Origin: Globodera rostochiensis
Lineage: Eukaryota; Nematoda; Chromadorea; Rhabditida; Heteroderidae
DNA length: 64,000 nucleotides
Direction of reading: 5' to 3'
NCBI GenBank assembly: GCA_018350325.1
Contig: JAEVLN010000008.1
Coordinates: 1,364,001-1,428,000, forward strand
Below, in pieces: positions 1 to 11,000 of the stretch. The notes below the pieces were generated by a model. It made no database searches, was not told the DNA's origin, and saw nothing but the letters and a program-made list of their open reading frames with translations. Both the position numbers and the translations under genes were made by a program. How positions within the stretch are numbered: position 1 is the stretch's first letter; every line of letters starts with the position of its first letter.

Positions 1-1273
1 TCTCCGTTCAGACAGCTCGCTTTGATGTTCCAAAATTACATCCTTTTCGGAACTGTCATTTATTCATAGCCATTTTAGTCTCTGGAATCTGTGTTAAGAG
101 CTGATTGGATGGACCAGACCGCTCCCGTGCTGTTCAAAGGGTTTCTGAGGGATTCCGAGGCAGAAAATGCGTATAGAATATGGACAAAGGTGATAGTTAC
201 TGTTGGAGAACGGCGAAAGGTTTAATTGTACTGACAAAACTGCCATACCCAGAAAAAATGGTTTTTTTTTTTTTTTTTTTACAATTTGCGTTTTCACAGG
301 GTCGTTTACAATCGGACCTTTGCAGTCTCAGCCCAATTTCTCAGCCAAAAGGCAAAAAGGATGGGGAGGAAGTGAACGAAGAGGCGGGCGATGAAGAAGA
401 AATGGAGGAAAGCCTCGAATTGAAGAAGTCCAAGCGCAAGCCCTTCAGACGTCCAATTTTATTTACACCAATGACCAAGGAGGAGGAAAAACAGCAGGTC
501 CAATCATATGCAAAAATGCAGTAAAAACGAAAAATGCACCCCAGGCCCGTAACCAGGGGTGGCCGAGGGGGCAGGTGCAGGCCAGGGGAGGGGGTATGCC
601 CCCCCCCCCGCCGAAATGTTTTTTGAGAAAAAAACCATAGGGAGACCCTTTTGCTATGCAAAATTTGTAATTTTTGGACCGATTTTCTTAACAAATTCCA
701 TCAAAAGAAAAAAACTTGCATTTTGCGGCCCCCCTCCCCCCGAAATTTTTTCTGGGTACGGCCCTGCAAGGGCGTAGTCAGGATTTTTTCAGGGAGGGCT
801 GATTCAAGAAAAATTCGGTTTTTAGGAATGGGAGGTCCGACGGTGCCGTCAAGCGCCGCCGGGTTTTTTTTGAACATTTTAAACTATATTTGTTAAGAAA
901 ATTGGTAAAAAAATGATTAATTTTGCAAAACAAAAGGTCCCCCCTATGATCTTTTTACTCAAATTTCATTTCGGGGGGGGGGGCTGCAGCCTCCCGCCCT
1001 GGATACGCCCATTCGGCAATGGCTCTACCGCAAAAAAAGAAAATGATTTCGTTTCCTGTCAATTCTTTGCCGTTCATTTCGCAGATAGTCGTCGAGAGTC
1101 GTCCCAGTAGAGAAAAAAACAGTGGCAGCGGAGATTTGCCTTCGGCCCACCCACCAGCCAAACGACCGATGGCGCAGCCCATCAAAAGGGAGACAAAACA
1201 ACCGAAGACAAACTCCGCGCCGAAGAGTGGAGGAAGCAAACAGACGACCATATTCAGTTTTTTCAAAGGATGA
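1..1273 (+). CDS. 3' part of an unidentified gene whose protein ends in a PIP-box-like motif
   Basis: Four exons join in one frame: about 1-57, 79-207, 299-501 and 1089-1273, each with GT/AG borders. The left edge is open, so the 5' end may be missing. The protein has an acidic stretch (runs of Glu/Asp around 360-415), a Lys/Arg-rich segment, then a low-complexity basic tail. The last residues, QTTIFSFFKG, fit the PCNA-interacting PIP-box pattern (Q-x-x-hydrophobic-x-x-aromatic-aromatic) at the extreme C-terminus, as in several replication and repair proteins. I do not recognise the family. The intron at 502-1088 is filled by two interspersed repeats. The exon joins are inferred from frame only, so the model is moderate; the last exon is the best supported part. 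Confidence 0.5.
545..1012. repeat. Two adjacent copies of an interspersed repeat with CCCGTA/TACGCCC ends
   Basis: One unit runs from about 545 to 775 and a second from about 773 to 1012. Each starts or ends with a motif like GGGCGTAGTCAGG or CTGGATACGCCC. Each contains a run of C or G next to GAAATTTT and an internal 'TTGTTAAGAAAATTGGT' stretch. Related pieces occur at 3942-4046, 27476-27648 and 28372-28712, so this is a family. Both copies lie in the intron of the PIP-box gene. No coding capacity is seen; class unknown. Confidence 0.6.
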
Positions 1274-1719
1274 AAAGGAGAAAAACATTTTGTTCTTTAT
1301 GTCATTTACTTACATTTGTTGAAAATTCAAGGACGAAAACGAATAATAAGTATTTTAACGGGCATAAGAACATTAAAGTCCATTAGTTTAAGCCTTCCCT
1401 TGTGTGCCAGCAGGCATGATCTAGATTTTAAAAACACTTATAAAAGACGATATTCAATCAGTGTTAAATCATGTATTAGATGAAAGCATATGACGAATCT
1501 GATATCATATTCGTGATCACTCATCAGCGACCTCAAGCAGAGAAAAACCCTTTTACTATCTCGCTTTTCCCTTTGATCTCTAACATGTTCTCTCATCTTT
1601 TTTAACCAACAAAAAAGTATCCCGAACTTCGATACGCTTAAATTCATTTGTATAAGACTTATAGTCAACGTTCAAAATTTTCAGACCAAATTTTTCAAAA
1701 TTATCCAAACTCCACCTTT

Positions 1720-1987
1720 TTTGTTATAACTTAGTTCAAAGTCAACCAAACCAAACATTCTTGGATGTAATAAGTAGAAGCTTACAAAGGCAAAAGCTAA
1801 GCGATTCGACTTAAACAAAGAAAGTTATGGCGTCACCACGACAAAAAAAGGCAATTTGTACAGGTTTTAAACCTATAACTTTTTTTTGAAAAGACGAATC
1901 GATTAGCTTTTGCCTTTGTAAGCTTCTACTTATTACATCCAAGAATGTTTGGTTTGGTTGACTTTGAACTAAGTTATAACAAAAAAC
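1720..1987. repeat. Fold-back repeat with arms of about 88 bp
   Basis: The arm at about 1720-1808 and the arm at about 1895-1987 are near-perfect reverse complements; both contain GTAATAAGTAGAAGCTTAC or its complement. About 85 bp separates them. The outer ends read GTTATAACTTAGTTC and the complement. Right after it, 1991-2040 holds three copies of a 15-bp GC-rich unit containing GCCGAATCGTGCC. There is no ORF; it resembles a non-autonomous fold-back or MITE-type element. Confidence 0.75.
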
Positions 1988-2072
1988 TTGTCGGCGCCGA
2001 ATCGTGCCGCGCCGAATCGTGCCGCGCCGAATCGTGCGCGCCGAATTGCGGGGTACCGGCTGGAGTGGACCC

Positions 2073-2533
2073 GGGTACGCATCACTTCAGTGCCCACACT
2101 TCAGTGCCGGACACTTCAGTGCCCACACTTCAGTGACACTTCAGTGCCAGCACTTAAAAAGGCTATAACTTTTTTTAAACTCAACGAAATCATACAATCA
2201 AGATGTCGTTGAAAGCTCTAAATGAGAAGAATCGTACAAAAAAAAAAGGGCGGTTCAATCGTTTTTAAGAAGTTCAACGTGAAAAACACCCAAAATCAGG
2301 GCTTTTCATCAGTTTTATTGCAATAACTTTTTTACGAATTTTTTAATTGACTAGCGTTGGCTTAACAATAGCTTTTAAAAGCTTAGAGCTTTCCAATGAC
2401 ATCTTGATTGTTTGATTTGGTTGAGTTTAAAGAAAGTTATAGCCTTTTAATTGCTGGCACTGAAGTGTCCGGCACTGAAGTGTGGGCACTGAAGTGTGCG
2501 GCACTGAAGTGTGGGCACTGAATGATCGCCGCC
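2073..2533. mobile_element. Fold-back (MITE-like) element with subterminal CACTTCAGTG repeats and a 10-bp flanking duplication
   Basis: Both ends carry tandem CACTTCAGTGCC-type units in inverted orientation, then a long inverted arm containing GGCTATAACTTT. The element is bounded by the direct repeat GAGTGGACCC at 2063-2072 and 2534-2543, which reads as a target-site duplication. No transposase is encoded. It sits in the intergenic space upstream of the ALC1 gene. Confidence 0.7.
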
Positions 2534-2546
2534 GAGTGGACCCATA

Positions 2547-2722
2547 GTGCTATAAATATGCCGAAAAATAAACTTTAATTCAATCCGATACGTTAAGTCG
2601 GAGGAAAGTTATGACTTGAAAAGCCCGAAAAAGTAAAAAAATGGTTTTTTGACAAACTTGAAACTTTTCGAACTTAACATATCGACTTGAATTAAAGTAT
2701 TATATTAGCACATTTAGCGTTA
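2547..2722. repeat. Third fold-back repeat of the cluster
   Basis: The left segment from GTGCTATAAATA through GATACGTTAAGT is matched, reverse-complemented and with a few changes, by the right segment ACTTAACATATCGACTTG through ATTAGCAC. It abuts the element ending at 2533. Its arms are more diverged than those of the other two fold-backs, so it is probably older. Confidence 0.55.
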
Positions 2723-2940
2723 AGCTACTAATTATATTTGGTTGGTCTCATTTCAAAAAGAGTTATAAAGGTTCAAACTTGGAGGTGATGAGTTGGGTTG
2801 GTGATGTGATAGGGGAGACCCCTTTTAAATTTTTCAAAAAAGTGAGGTGGGGGGGGGGGGGGGTAAAACCCTACTATTTCCAATCTGTGTTGATATATTA
2901 TTCTCCCTTTAATTTTTAGGTTGTTTGTTATTGCTTAATT

Positions 2941-5900
2941 ATGTCGAATCGTCAGCGACAATTAACCATTGCTTCTGCAGAAACTTCTCTTCATGCGAAG
3001 GGCACGTTTACACTTTTGTTTATAATCGAAAGTTTATTGTTTTTTAGGAATACGTCTGAGAACACACCAGCGAGAAGGCATCACAAAACTCTTGCAATGG
3101 CACGACGAGGGCCATGGCGGCATATTGGCGGACGAGATGGGACTGGGCAAAACGTGTCAGGCAATTCTGACAGCAGCCATTCTGGCAGACAGATTCGGCA
3201 AGGAAATGCGTATGCTGGTGATCTGCCCATTGTCCGTCATTGACCATTGGGAGAAAGAAGTTTCAAGGTTTTCTTTTTGGATTAAATTCTGATACCTTTT
3301 CAGTAGCATTTCTTCCCACGAACATTTTATTTCTTGACCACCATTCTACCGTAATCTTTCCCCCCCCTAACCGCCTCTTTACATCGCCGGACCCAAACTT
3401 ACCTAAATGTCAAATTTTTGTATTTTGTTGTATTCATGTTTAGATTTGGCTGCGGTCGCCTCACAGTGTCTCGATATTACGGAGACGATCGGATGTTTAG
3501 CAAAACTGGCAAATGGAATGTGCTGCTGACAACTTACGAAGTCTTTCTGAACGATCGCCGAAAACTCAATATCAAAAAATGGTGCATTGTCGTGTTTGAT
3601 GAGGTCTGTTAATTCGGCTTTCTTCATTGCAAAAAATTCGATCATTTTAAGAATGCATTATTTTAACACCATTCAGGCTCAACGAGTTAAGAACAAAAAC
3701 AGCCTGGCGCACAAGGCGTTGTCCAGATTCAACATTGACTGGCTGCTGTTGATGACTGGCACGCCCATTCAGAACGACATGTTTGAACTGTACGCCTTGC
3801 TGATGTTGGTGGCACCAGACGAGTTCACGCCGGACAAGGAGGACAGTTTTGTGAGACGTTTTGCAAAACTTGGAAAGAACGACAATGGTGAGCCATCGAA
3901 AAATTCAACACTAGCACTTGAGGAATTTTGTATGTTCCAAGGGCGTAGCTAGGCGTGTTTGGATGAGGTCTGATTCAAAAAATTGGAGCTTTTTTCGGAG
4001 GATCTGCAGTTTTTCGGGCCAACTTAATTTCTTGTTTTTTTGTCAGTGTCCCAACGGTTCCGGGAGCTGTTCAACGCATTCTGTCTTCGTCGAAACAAAA
4101 AGATTCTCGACGACGTGCCCGTGTGTTCGGAGGTGATTCTTTACCACGGTCTCAGCAAGCTCCAATACGACATGTACCGGGCCCTTTTGATGGACAACCG
4201 AGGTCAGTAGTGAAGTTGCTGTGTTGTGAGGATCTTAAACTATTCATTTGTGAAAATACTAAGATTTTCTTTTTATCAGATTTCTTCGCTAAGAACATGC
4301 ACACTGAGAAGCAGGCCCGCCAGTCGTTGATGTCGCCAATGATGCAGTTGCTCAAGTGTTGTGACCACCCATACCTGTTTCGGGGCATCGAAAAAGAACC
4401 ATTTGAGGAGGGCGAACATTTGGTGAACGACAGGTAAAAATTGAAACTTCCTTATTAATTTTTAGAAATTTTTCTTTTGTTGGCGCTAGGGAATTTCCGA
4501 TAAGAAATTCAAACGTTTTTGTGTTGCCCTCCCTTGAAGGACTGAGATTAGACATCTCTAGTTCACTTACAAATTAACATGAACTCACTGACATTATTGG
4601 TCAGTGAAATTGGTTTTACTAGAAATTCGAATTGAAACAGCTCTGTTGCAAAAATTGAGTAATTAGTACAAAATATATATATTATAGTTCGTTGATAAAA
4701 GTTATGTTTGAGAACTTTTTCCCATTATAGTGGGAAGGCACTGATCTTGGACCGATTGCTGGCCTATTTGCACAAGAAGGAACATCGTGTGCTCATCTTT
4801 ACTCAAATGCAACGCTTTCTGGACATTGTGTACGACATCGTGCAGTTGCGAGGTGGATAACTTTTTTTTGTTGTTTGTATATTTTTCGGAATTTTTTTTT
4901 GTACCTTAAGGATACACCTGTGTGCAGTTGGACGGCACTGTAAAGGCGTCGGAGCGCCAGGAGGCTATCGAGGAGTTCCAGCAGGCTGATTCCGACATTT
5001 TCGCCTTTCTTTTGACCACCAAAGCGGGCGGACTCGGCTTGAACTTGACGGGGGCGGACACGGTCATTTTCCTTGACTGGGACTTCAACCCACAGAATGA
5101 CAAACAGGCGGCTGCACGCTGTCACCGCATTGGGCAGGACAAGTCGGTTTTGCGCTAAAAATTTGTAAATGCATTGAACCATCTAAATTTTCAAATATAA
5201 TCTGTTCAGACGTTTACAAATCGTTTTAGACCAGTAAAAATCATTCGTTTGGTGGCCAAACACACGATTGAGGAGCTGATCAAGTACCGAGCAGGCAAGA
5301 AGCTGAAGCTCTCAGAACTGGTGTTGGGCACTGACGAAAATGATGGTAGGTTGTGAAAAAAAATTTTTTTCACTTTTTGAGTGTTTTGTTTTTTCAGGTC
5401 AATCATCAAAGGTCGACCTGTCCAAACTGTTGTTTGAAGGACTCTCTAACTTGGAGGAAGCGCAGAAAAGGAACATTCAGTTGCATGAGCTGACCGATAA
5501 ACAACTTGAGGAAAAGTTAGGCCGTACGAAACGCGGCGGACGTTGGGAAATCCGGGTAAATTTCATGAAGCTGGTTGAAATGTGTTCAAGTATTGTAATT
5601 TATCAGTTCAAAAAGATAATTATTATTATCATTGCCCCTCTCCCGCTTACTAGACCTTCTGAAATCAATTTTGTTGTAGGACGACAACAAAGAAGACATT
5701 GACGACGATCAGCAGCAACTGCTCAGTGATGGCGATTCGACAGATGAAACTGAGGAGAGGACACTGTACATGTTTGAGGGGCAGGACTATCGACAGAAGA
5801 GGGCAGCTGTTAAAAAGGCTGACGATGGATTGGGTCGGTCCTTTTTCATGGGTATATTTAATCTTCTGAACGCAATTTAGAAGAGGGTTTGGAAATTCAA

Positions 5901-6102
5901 ATAAGATTTTTGTTAATCTAAAGTTTTCGGTAGTTTCGACTCGGACTGAGACATGAATTCCTAGATAATATGGAGTTTTTTGTGCGCTGTATGATTTTAC
6001 AGATAAATGCTTCATAATAAACTATTTTTACCTTTTTTAGGAAACAATACCGCGAATTCGCGTGCTGATGACAATGACAAGAAACAACAGCGCCAACAAT
6101 AG
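2941..6102 (+). CDS. ALC1/CHD1L-type SNF2 chromatin-remodelling ATPase, apparently without a macro domain
   Basis: Twelve exons are proposed: 2941-~3004, 3048-3267, 3444-3603, 3677-3887, 4047-4202, 4280-4433, 4731-4852, 4911-5146, 5210-5345, 5398-5555, 5680-5851 and 6041-6102. Exons 2-12 keep frame. They encode a two-lobed SNF2 motor: Walker [12 protein letters not shown], motif II FDEAQ (usually DEAH in this subfamily), MTGTPIQN, and in lobe 2 [19 protein letters not shown] and CHRIGQ. The segments DHPYLF and EPFEEGEHL are typical of CHD1L/ALC1, a nuclear remodeller. After the motor comes an acidic linker with YMFEGQDY, matching the vertebrate linker, but the protein stops about 50 residues later, so no macro (poly-ADP-ribose-binding) domain follows. 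Exon 1 is uncertain: its donor could be a GC site or the true start may lie elsewhere. Exon 9 adds about seven residues before the 'VKIIRLV' segment. Confidence 0.9.
3942..4046. repeat. Partial copy of the GGGCGTAG interspersed repeat in an ALC1 intron
   Basis: The sequence begins AGGGCGTAGCTAGG and includes a TGATTCAAAAAATT stretch like that following 790. It fills most of the intron between ALC1 exons 4 and 5 and is truncated at its right side. Confidence 0.45.
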
Positions 6103-6691
6103 AGAATGTATTGATGATGTCGTCCTTGCAAGATGGTGTATAATATTTAAACTCGTCACTATTCCTTACCCTGCACTCTAGAGTGGTGAAAAGATTTCAA
6201 ATAACACTAAAATTACGGGTATCCGGATTGTGCAATTTCAATCCCGCTTGTGTTCATTTTGTTTTTGATATTTATTGAAGAAAGTCAGGCAAAGCTATAA
6301 ATTATTGAGACTGAATGTGCAGTTTCTGCTCTGAATTTAGGGAATATATAAAAATGATTTTTGATCAGTTTAATTGTGGCTAACTCGATTTCCGTTGTTA
6401 CTTATTTTTGCATCTTACTGAACGCCAAAGTCGAATGCTAAATTGACTATTCCATTGTCAAGTTATGAAGTGACCCCCCACCCTTAATGTGAAATGGTAA
6501 TTTTTCTTACATTCATGGAAACTGGGTCTACGAGAAAAACAAATTTTACTCAACGTCGCTTCAAAACGCATTCTAGTATTCAAAACGCCCAAAATACAAG
6601 ACAATCCGGAGGGGGGGGGGGGGGGGGATTTGGGGATTGATGTGCTGGTGATTAATTTAGGATATGGGAGAAAAAGTCGATAATTTACTGT
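6103..6691. other. Intergenic, convergent 3' ends
   Basis: The gap lies between the ALC1 stop (+) and the stop of the Ig-CAM gene (-). It is AT-rich and contains a G run of about 18 at 6610-6627. I see no gene. Confidence 0.6.
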
Positions 6692-9600
6692 TCAACCGAA
6701 TTCTTTGACATTTATCTCTCTGCGCAACTGCTCAATGCGTAACTCTTGCAGGACGTTCAGTTCCGCCTCCGCAAAGAGGTATTTCTCTCGTAGCATTTCC
6801 CCCACGACGCTTCGCTTCTCCTCGCCTTCTCCGTCGGCCATATTCTAAGCAATGTTCGGCATTTACTGGTCGTTGGCTTTAATTAGAATTGAGACCATTT
6901 CCACGTAAGTGGCGGTTTTCCTTTCGGCATTATTCAAATTGTCAGCAAATTGCCAATCGGATTCGTTGTTGCCGCTGACGCTATCATTTCGGTCGTTTAT
7001 GATGCCAGAATTTGTGGCAAAGCCGTTAAATGCATTCAGAAATGCGACGTCATCGCTGGAAATGTGGCCAAAACCCTTAAAGAAAGTCGCAAATGCTTTG
7101 GCCACCGAATATTCCAGTTATTTGTGCTATATTTGCCCACTTCTTCCGATTTATCACTCTCTTCCTCCTCCTCCTCCTCATCAAATCGTGCAAATTTTGT
7201 GCAAATGTAATTTTCGGGGAATAATTTGCGAGTGATGGCAATTGGATGTCCAAAGGCACATTGGGCGTAGACACTGGCGGCTGTGGAAGTGCTGCCAAAG
7301 CGGGAAGAGGAACTGAAGTCGGCCGGACATTAAATTACAAATAAACAAGCCGCCGCTAACCAATTAAAGCTAAATTACAAAAAAGCAAGCCGCTAATCAA
7401 TTAAAGCAAAATTACAAATAAACAAGCCGCCGCTAACCAATTAAAGCTAAATTACAAAAAAGCAAGCCGCTAACCAATTAAAGCTGTCTTCGAAACACGA
7501 CTTTTCTTCGCTTTGCGTGCCAATTTCACCGTTTTTGCTGTCTGTGAAGTGCAATTTGCGTAATTTATCACAAAAAGAACTCCTTTTTTAAATAAAACCG
7601 GCTTTCCGATGATTTAGCCGATTATGGCGCAATTTTGAGCTTTTGCCAATATTTGGACGGTTGTGCCGCGGTTGGATCTTTTGGGCGAATCGTTGGAGGC
7701 AAAAAATCAAAGCGAAAATAACAATCAGAAACAAAAGCAAAAGGCCGCACGCGGAAAGGAGTAAAACGGTGGCGGAATTGGACGGAAGAATGCCGTCGGC
7801 GCAGCCTAAAAGTCGCAAATTGGCATAAAATTAACCCATCAAAACGCTCACTGCTGGGGTAAATGATGGCGGGCGAATGATCCGAGCCGGTGAAAGGCAC
7901 TCGAATTGATTGGACGACAAATTCAAAGCAACATTTTGGGGTTGAATTGAATTTGTCCGCAGGCAATTTGTAATTCGTTTCCGAAGTTTGAATCTAAATT
8001 GTAACTTCTTTAAATCGATCGGAGTAATTTCGCACAATTTCTTGCAGAAGGCCGTTCCCTTTGTTCCCATCGCAACTTTTTCGATATTTAATTTTGTATA
8101 AATTCGCCTCTTTGACTTTGTCCCAGTTTAGAATTGGCACTCTTTCCATGTTGAAAGTTGTTGCTTGGCCGAGAAAGAAATTCGATGGCGGGTCCAATTT
8201 TGCGCATGCTAAATAATTTTGAATTTAAACAAAAACTTATTTGGCATACTGTAATGCGTGCCGGGTACGGTGCAATTGATGGCGCCGAAACGATTGCTGG
8301 CTTCCAATTTGAATTCGTATTCACCGAACAATTCCAAGCGATCCAAATGAATTTTGGGCTGATCGGTAAGCGCAGTCACCTCCCATTCTTCCTTTGCTTC
8401 ATCATTTAATCCCTCGCGCATTTTTCGGTAGAAAATCCGAAAAGTTTGGGAGTGATTTCTGCCGGAGTATCCTGGCACCCAATGCGCCGCAAATCGCTGC
8501 CGCCCCTCACACTGAACACGAACTTTCGTCGCGCATTGGGGGGCGGTTTCCTAAAAGTTGAATTAATGGCAAATAACCAAAAACAAAACAAATTGTACGT
8601 CCACAATCAGCTGCACATCTCGCGAAGTAGTCGCAACGGAACTAATCAAAACGCAGCAATAGAGTCCATGGTCAGCGTGGGCGGCATTTGAAAGCACAAA
8701 TTTATCGTCCGAGAATGAAAGATGCTTCTGACCACAAAAAACATTGAACCCGAATCCCCCCCCCCCCCTTTCCACAATCCAACCCCATCGTCCTTTCTGC
8801 TCCAGACTCTTCTGATCGGAACTTCGGCAAATCCCTCACATTCGATCTCCACTCTCTCCCCAGCCTTTACAAAGTATTTGGGCGCAGGAATTTTAGTGAA
8901 TTTTGGCGCTTCTGCGACCACAACGTGAATTTCCAATGGCGGCTCAGTGACCCCCACGGCATTTTTGGCCTCACAAGTATATATGCCGACGGAATCTCGT
9001 AAATGTGCCGAAGGAATGTTTACGGTGCTCTGTAGCAGATTCGCTTTAAGTCAAAAAACATTTGAAAGATTTAATTAGAGAATTTTGTACATTCGACGCT
9101 TTTCTCTGCATGCGAAGTCAATTCGCGTCCATTTTTAGTCCATCGGACAACGGTCGGCTTCGGATTGGCATTGATCAGACAGTGCAAATCCGCCGAAGCA
9201 CCGGCGGCGAGGGTATAAAAGCGCCGCGTTTTTGGAGAGATTTCGGGCCTATCTGAAGAGACTTCGGCACAATGCGACGATTGGCCGCCGTTTGTCCTCA
9301 CATTGGACGTTTAAATTCATTTTGACACTGTCACTCTCCAACAATCCATCAGCGGTGGCTGTTGAATCCAAAAATGTTGCCGTACATTCAAATTCTCCGA
9401 GGTCTGTGCGTCGCAAATGCATTATGCCAAAGGAGCCGTCCTAAAATAACATTTGAAAAGGACTCGACCAATTTTCAAACGTCGAGATGTGCCCTGAGGC
9501 CAAGTTCCAATTGGTTAATTGCCTTCCCTCCCTTTGTCCACTGAACGCGCACTTTGCCGACGGCCGCCCACAGCTTTTGGTGTTCGACGGAACACTGCCA

Positions 9601-10660
9601 AAATACGGCCGAACCTTCGACCGCCGTTTTGTTCACCAACGACGGATTTTCACGGTCAATTCGCAGCGGTTCTGAATTATTGTAACATTAATTAATTAAT
9701 TGATTTTAATTTATTGTAAGATTAATTAATTAATTTAATTGATTTTATAACGTTATCAATTTTATACTCCGCATTTTTAATACAACAGCGGCATTTTGCG
9801 TTCCTTCCAAATTTTTCGCTTCGCAATTATAGTTGCCCTAGGAAAAAGTATAAGAAATTGGAGTAAAAAATATATTTTTGACTTCGTTGTCGGAAGAAAA
9901 ATGTTCGATTCGCAGTTGGCGGTCGAAGCCGACAGTTTCCCAAGTGCCGTTTTTCTGAATTTTAAATTTTCTTAAAGTTTAAAATTTACCAACCCTTTTT
10001 TTGCTCCATTTTATGTTCGGAGTCGGAATTCCATCGGCCAAACAATTTTGTCGCACCGAACTGTTTTCCTTGGCAATTATTTTTGATCCGTCCAACGGTT
10101 CCAAAATGCGCGGCATCACTAAGTTTAATTTATACAAATTAAATTCAAATTAATGCCTCACAATGGACAATCAATCGGATGAATTTGCCGTATTCCCTCC
10201 CACCGACGGTTTTCCCCCGAGGGAAGCGACTGATCGAACACAAAAAGGTCGACTGATCTTGAAGCTGCACCGAATGGATGGCTAAATCCATGCCGGAGCC
10301 TCGCGAAAGTCGTCCTAATTTTTGATTTAATTTTTAGCGATTTTTTTGCCCGCCCGGCTTGCCCTGATAAGCAGAAGCAAAAAAGCCGGGTTCAGCGCCG
10401 AAAGCATTGAAAATCAGCGAGCCATTTTTTCGCCATTCAAGCTGATCTGATGCATTGGCTTCTGATTCGCGCGATTCCGATGCATTGGCTTCTTCTGATC
10501 CGCGCGATTCCGATGCATTGGCTTCTTCTGATCCGCGCGATTCCGATGCATTGGCTTCTTCTGATCCGCGCGATTCCAATTCGCAAGGCAAAGTGATCGG
10601 CTGACCAATGCGGGCCCAAATGATTTTCATGGGCTTTTGACCTCCAATACTCAGTGATCT
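6692..10660 (-). CDS. Immunoglobulin/FN3 cell-adhesion molecule, single-pass membrane protein (N-terminus incomplete)
   Basis: Reading leftward from 10660, exons encode about five Ig-like domains. Examples are ITLPCEL...LEWRKNG (10.4-10.6 kb), NCLADGIPTPNIKW (10.0 kb), WQCSVE...VQWTK (9.6 kb), LHCLINANPKPTVVRWTKNG (9.2 kb) and IECEGFAEVPIRRVWSRK (8.9 kb). Two FN3-like domains follow (8.5-8.2 and 8.2-7.83 kb). One transmembrane helix of about 22 hydrophobic residues lies at 7.70-7.77 kb, joined through a 46-nt intron. The cytoplasmic tail is basic. An ORF at 6863-7105 and a 49-codon ORF at 6692-6841 can be joined in frame through a 59-nt intron (donor GTGGAA, acceptor CTTAG) as a possible tail end. 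No signal peptide lies directly upstream; the signal-bearing ORF at 13549 could be a remote first exon, but this is unproven. The role by family is cell-surface adhesion or neuronal recognition. I cannot name the orthologue. Confidence 0.7.
7325..7485. repeat. Tandem repeat of about 40 bp, four alternating copies
   Basis: The units read AAATTACAAATAAACAAGCC..., followed by a shorter version with AAAAAAGCAAGCCGC. Long and short forms alternate twice, so the higher-order unit is about 80 bp. The array lies between the transmembrane-domain exon and the putative last exons of the Ig-CAM gene. Confidence 0.7.
10448..10577 (-). repeat. In-frame 33-bp minisatellite inside the first Ig domain
   Basis: The unit, read on the minus strand, encodes the 11-residue block ESRGSEEANAS, present three times plus a shortened fourth copy (ESRESEANAS). 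It lies between the first Ig cysteine (LPCEL) and the core tryptophan (LEWRKNG). Each unit adds one N-A-S sequon, a potential N-glycosylation site. The copies are nearly identical, suggesting recent expansion. Confidence 0.85.
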
Positions 10661-10829
10661 TAACTAATAACCGCTGCAAGGATTTAGGTTAATGTTCTTC
10701 CATCCTAAGAGAAAAGGGATTCAGACAATCGTTTTTTGCCAAAATGCAAATAACGATGACCCAAACCCAAAAACCCATCCCCTCCCCTTCCCCTTCTTCA
10801 TGGATAGTAATGGGACAAACCTCTTCCAC

Positions 10830-11000
10830 ATCCCCCCCTCTCCCCCCCCCCCTCCCCCTCCCCTCTCCCCCCCCCCTCTCCCCCCCCCCTCTCCCCCCCC
10901 TCTCCCTCCCTCTCCCCCCCCTCTCTCCCCCCCCCCTCTCCCCCCCCCCTCCCCCCCCCTCTCCCCCCCCCCTCTCCCCCCCCCTCTCCTCCCCCTCTGC
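10830..11000. repeat. Imperfect pyrimidine tract of CT and poly-C blocks
   Basis: About 170 bp of almost pure C and T in the pattern CTCTCCCCCCCC repeated. ORFs in it are compositional artefacts (Pro/Ser/Leu or Gly/Glu/Arg only). It lies upstream of the Ig-CAM exons; a poly-G run occurs at 11041-11058. Confidence 0.8.
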
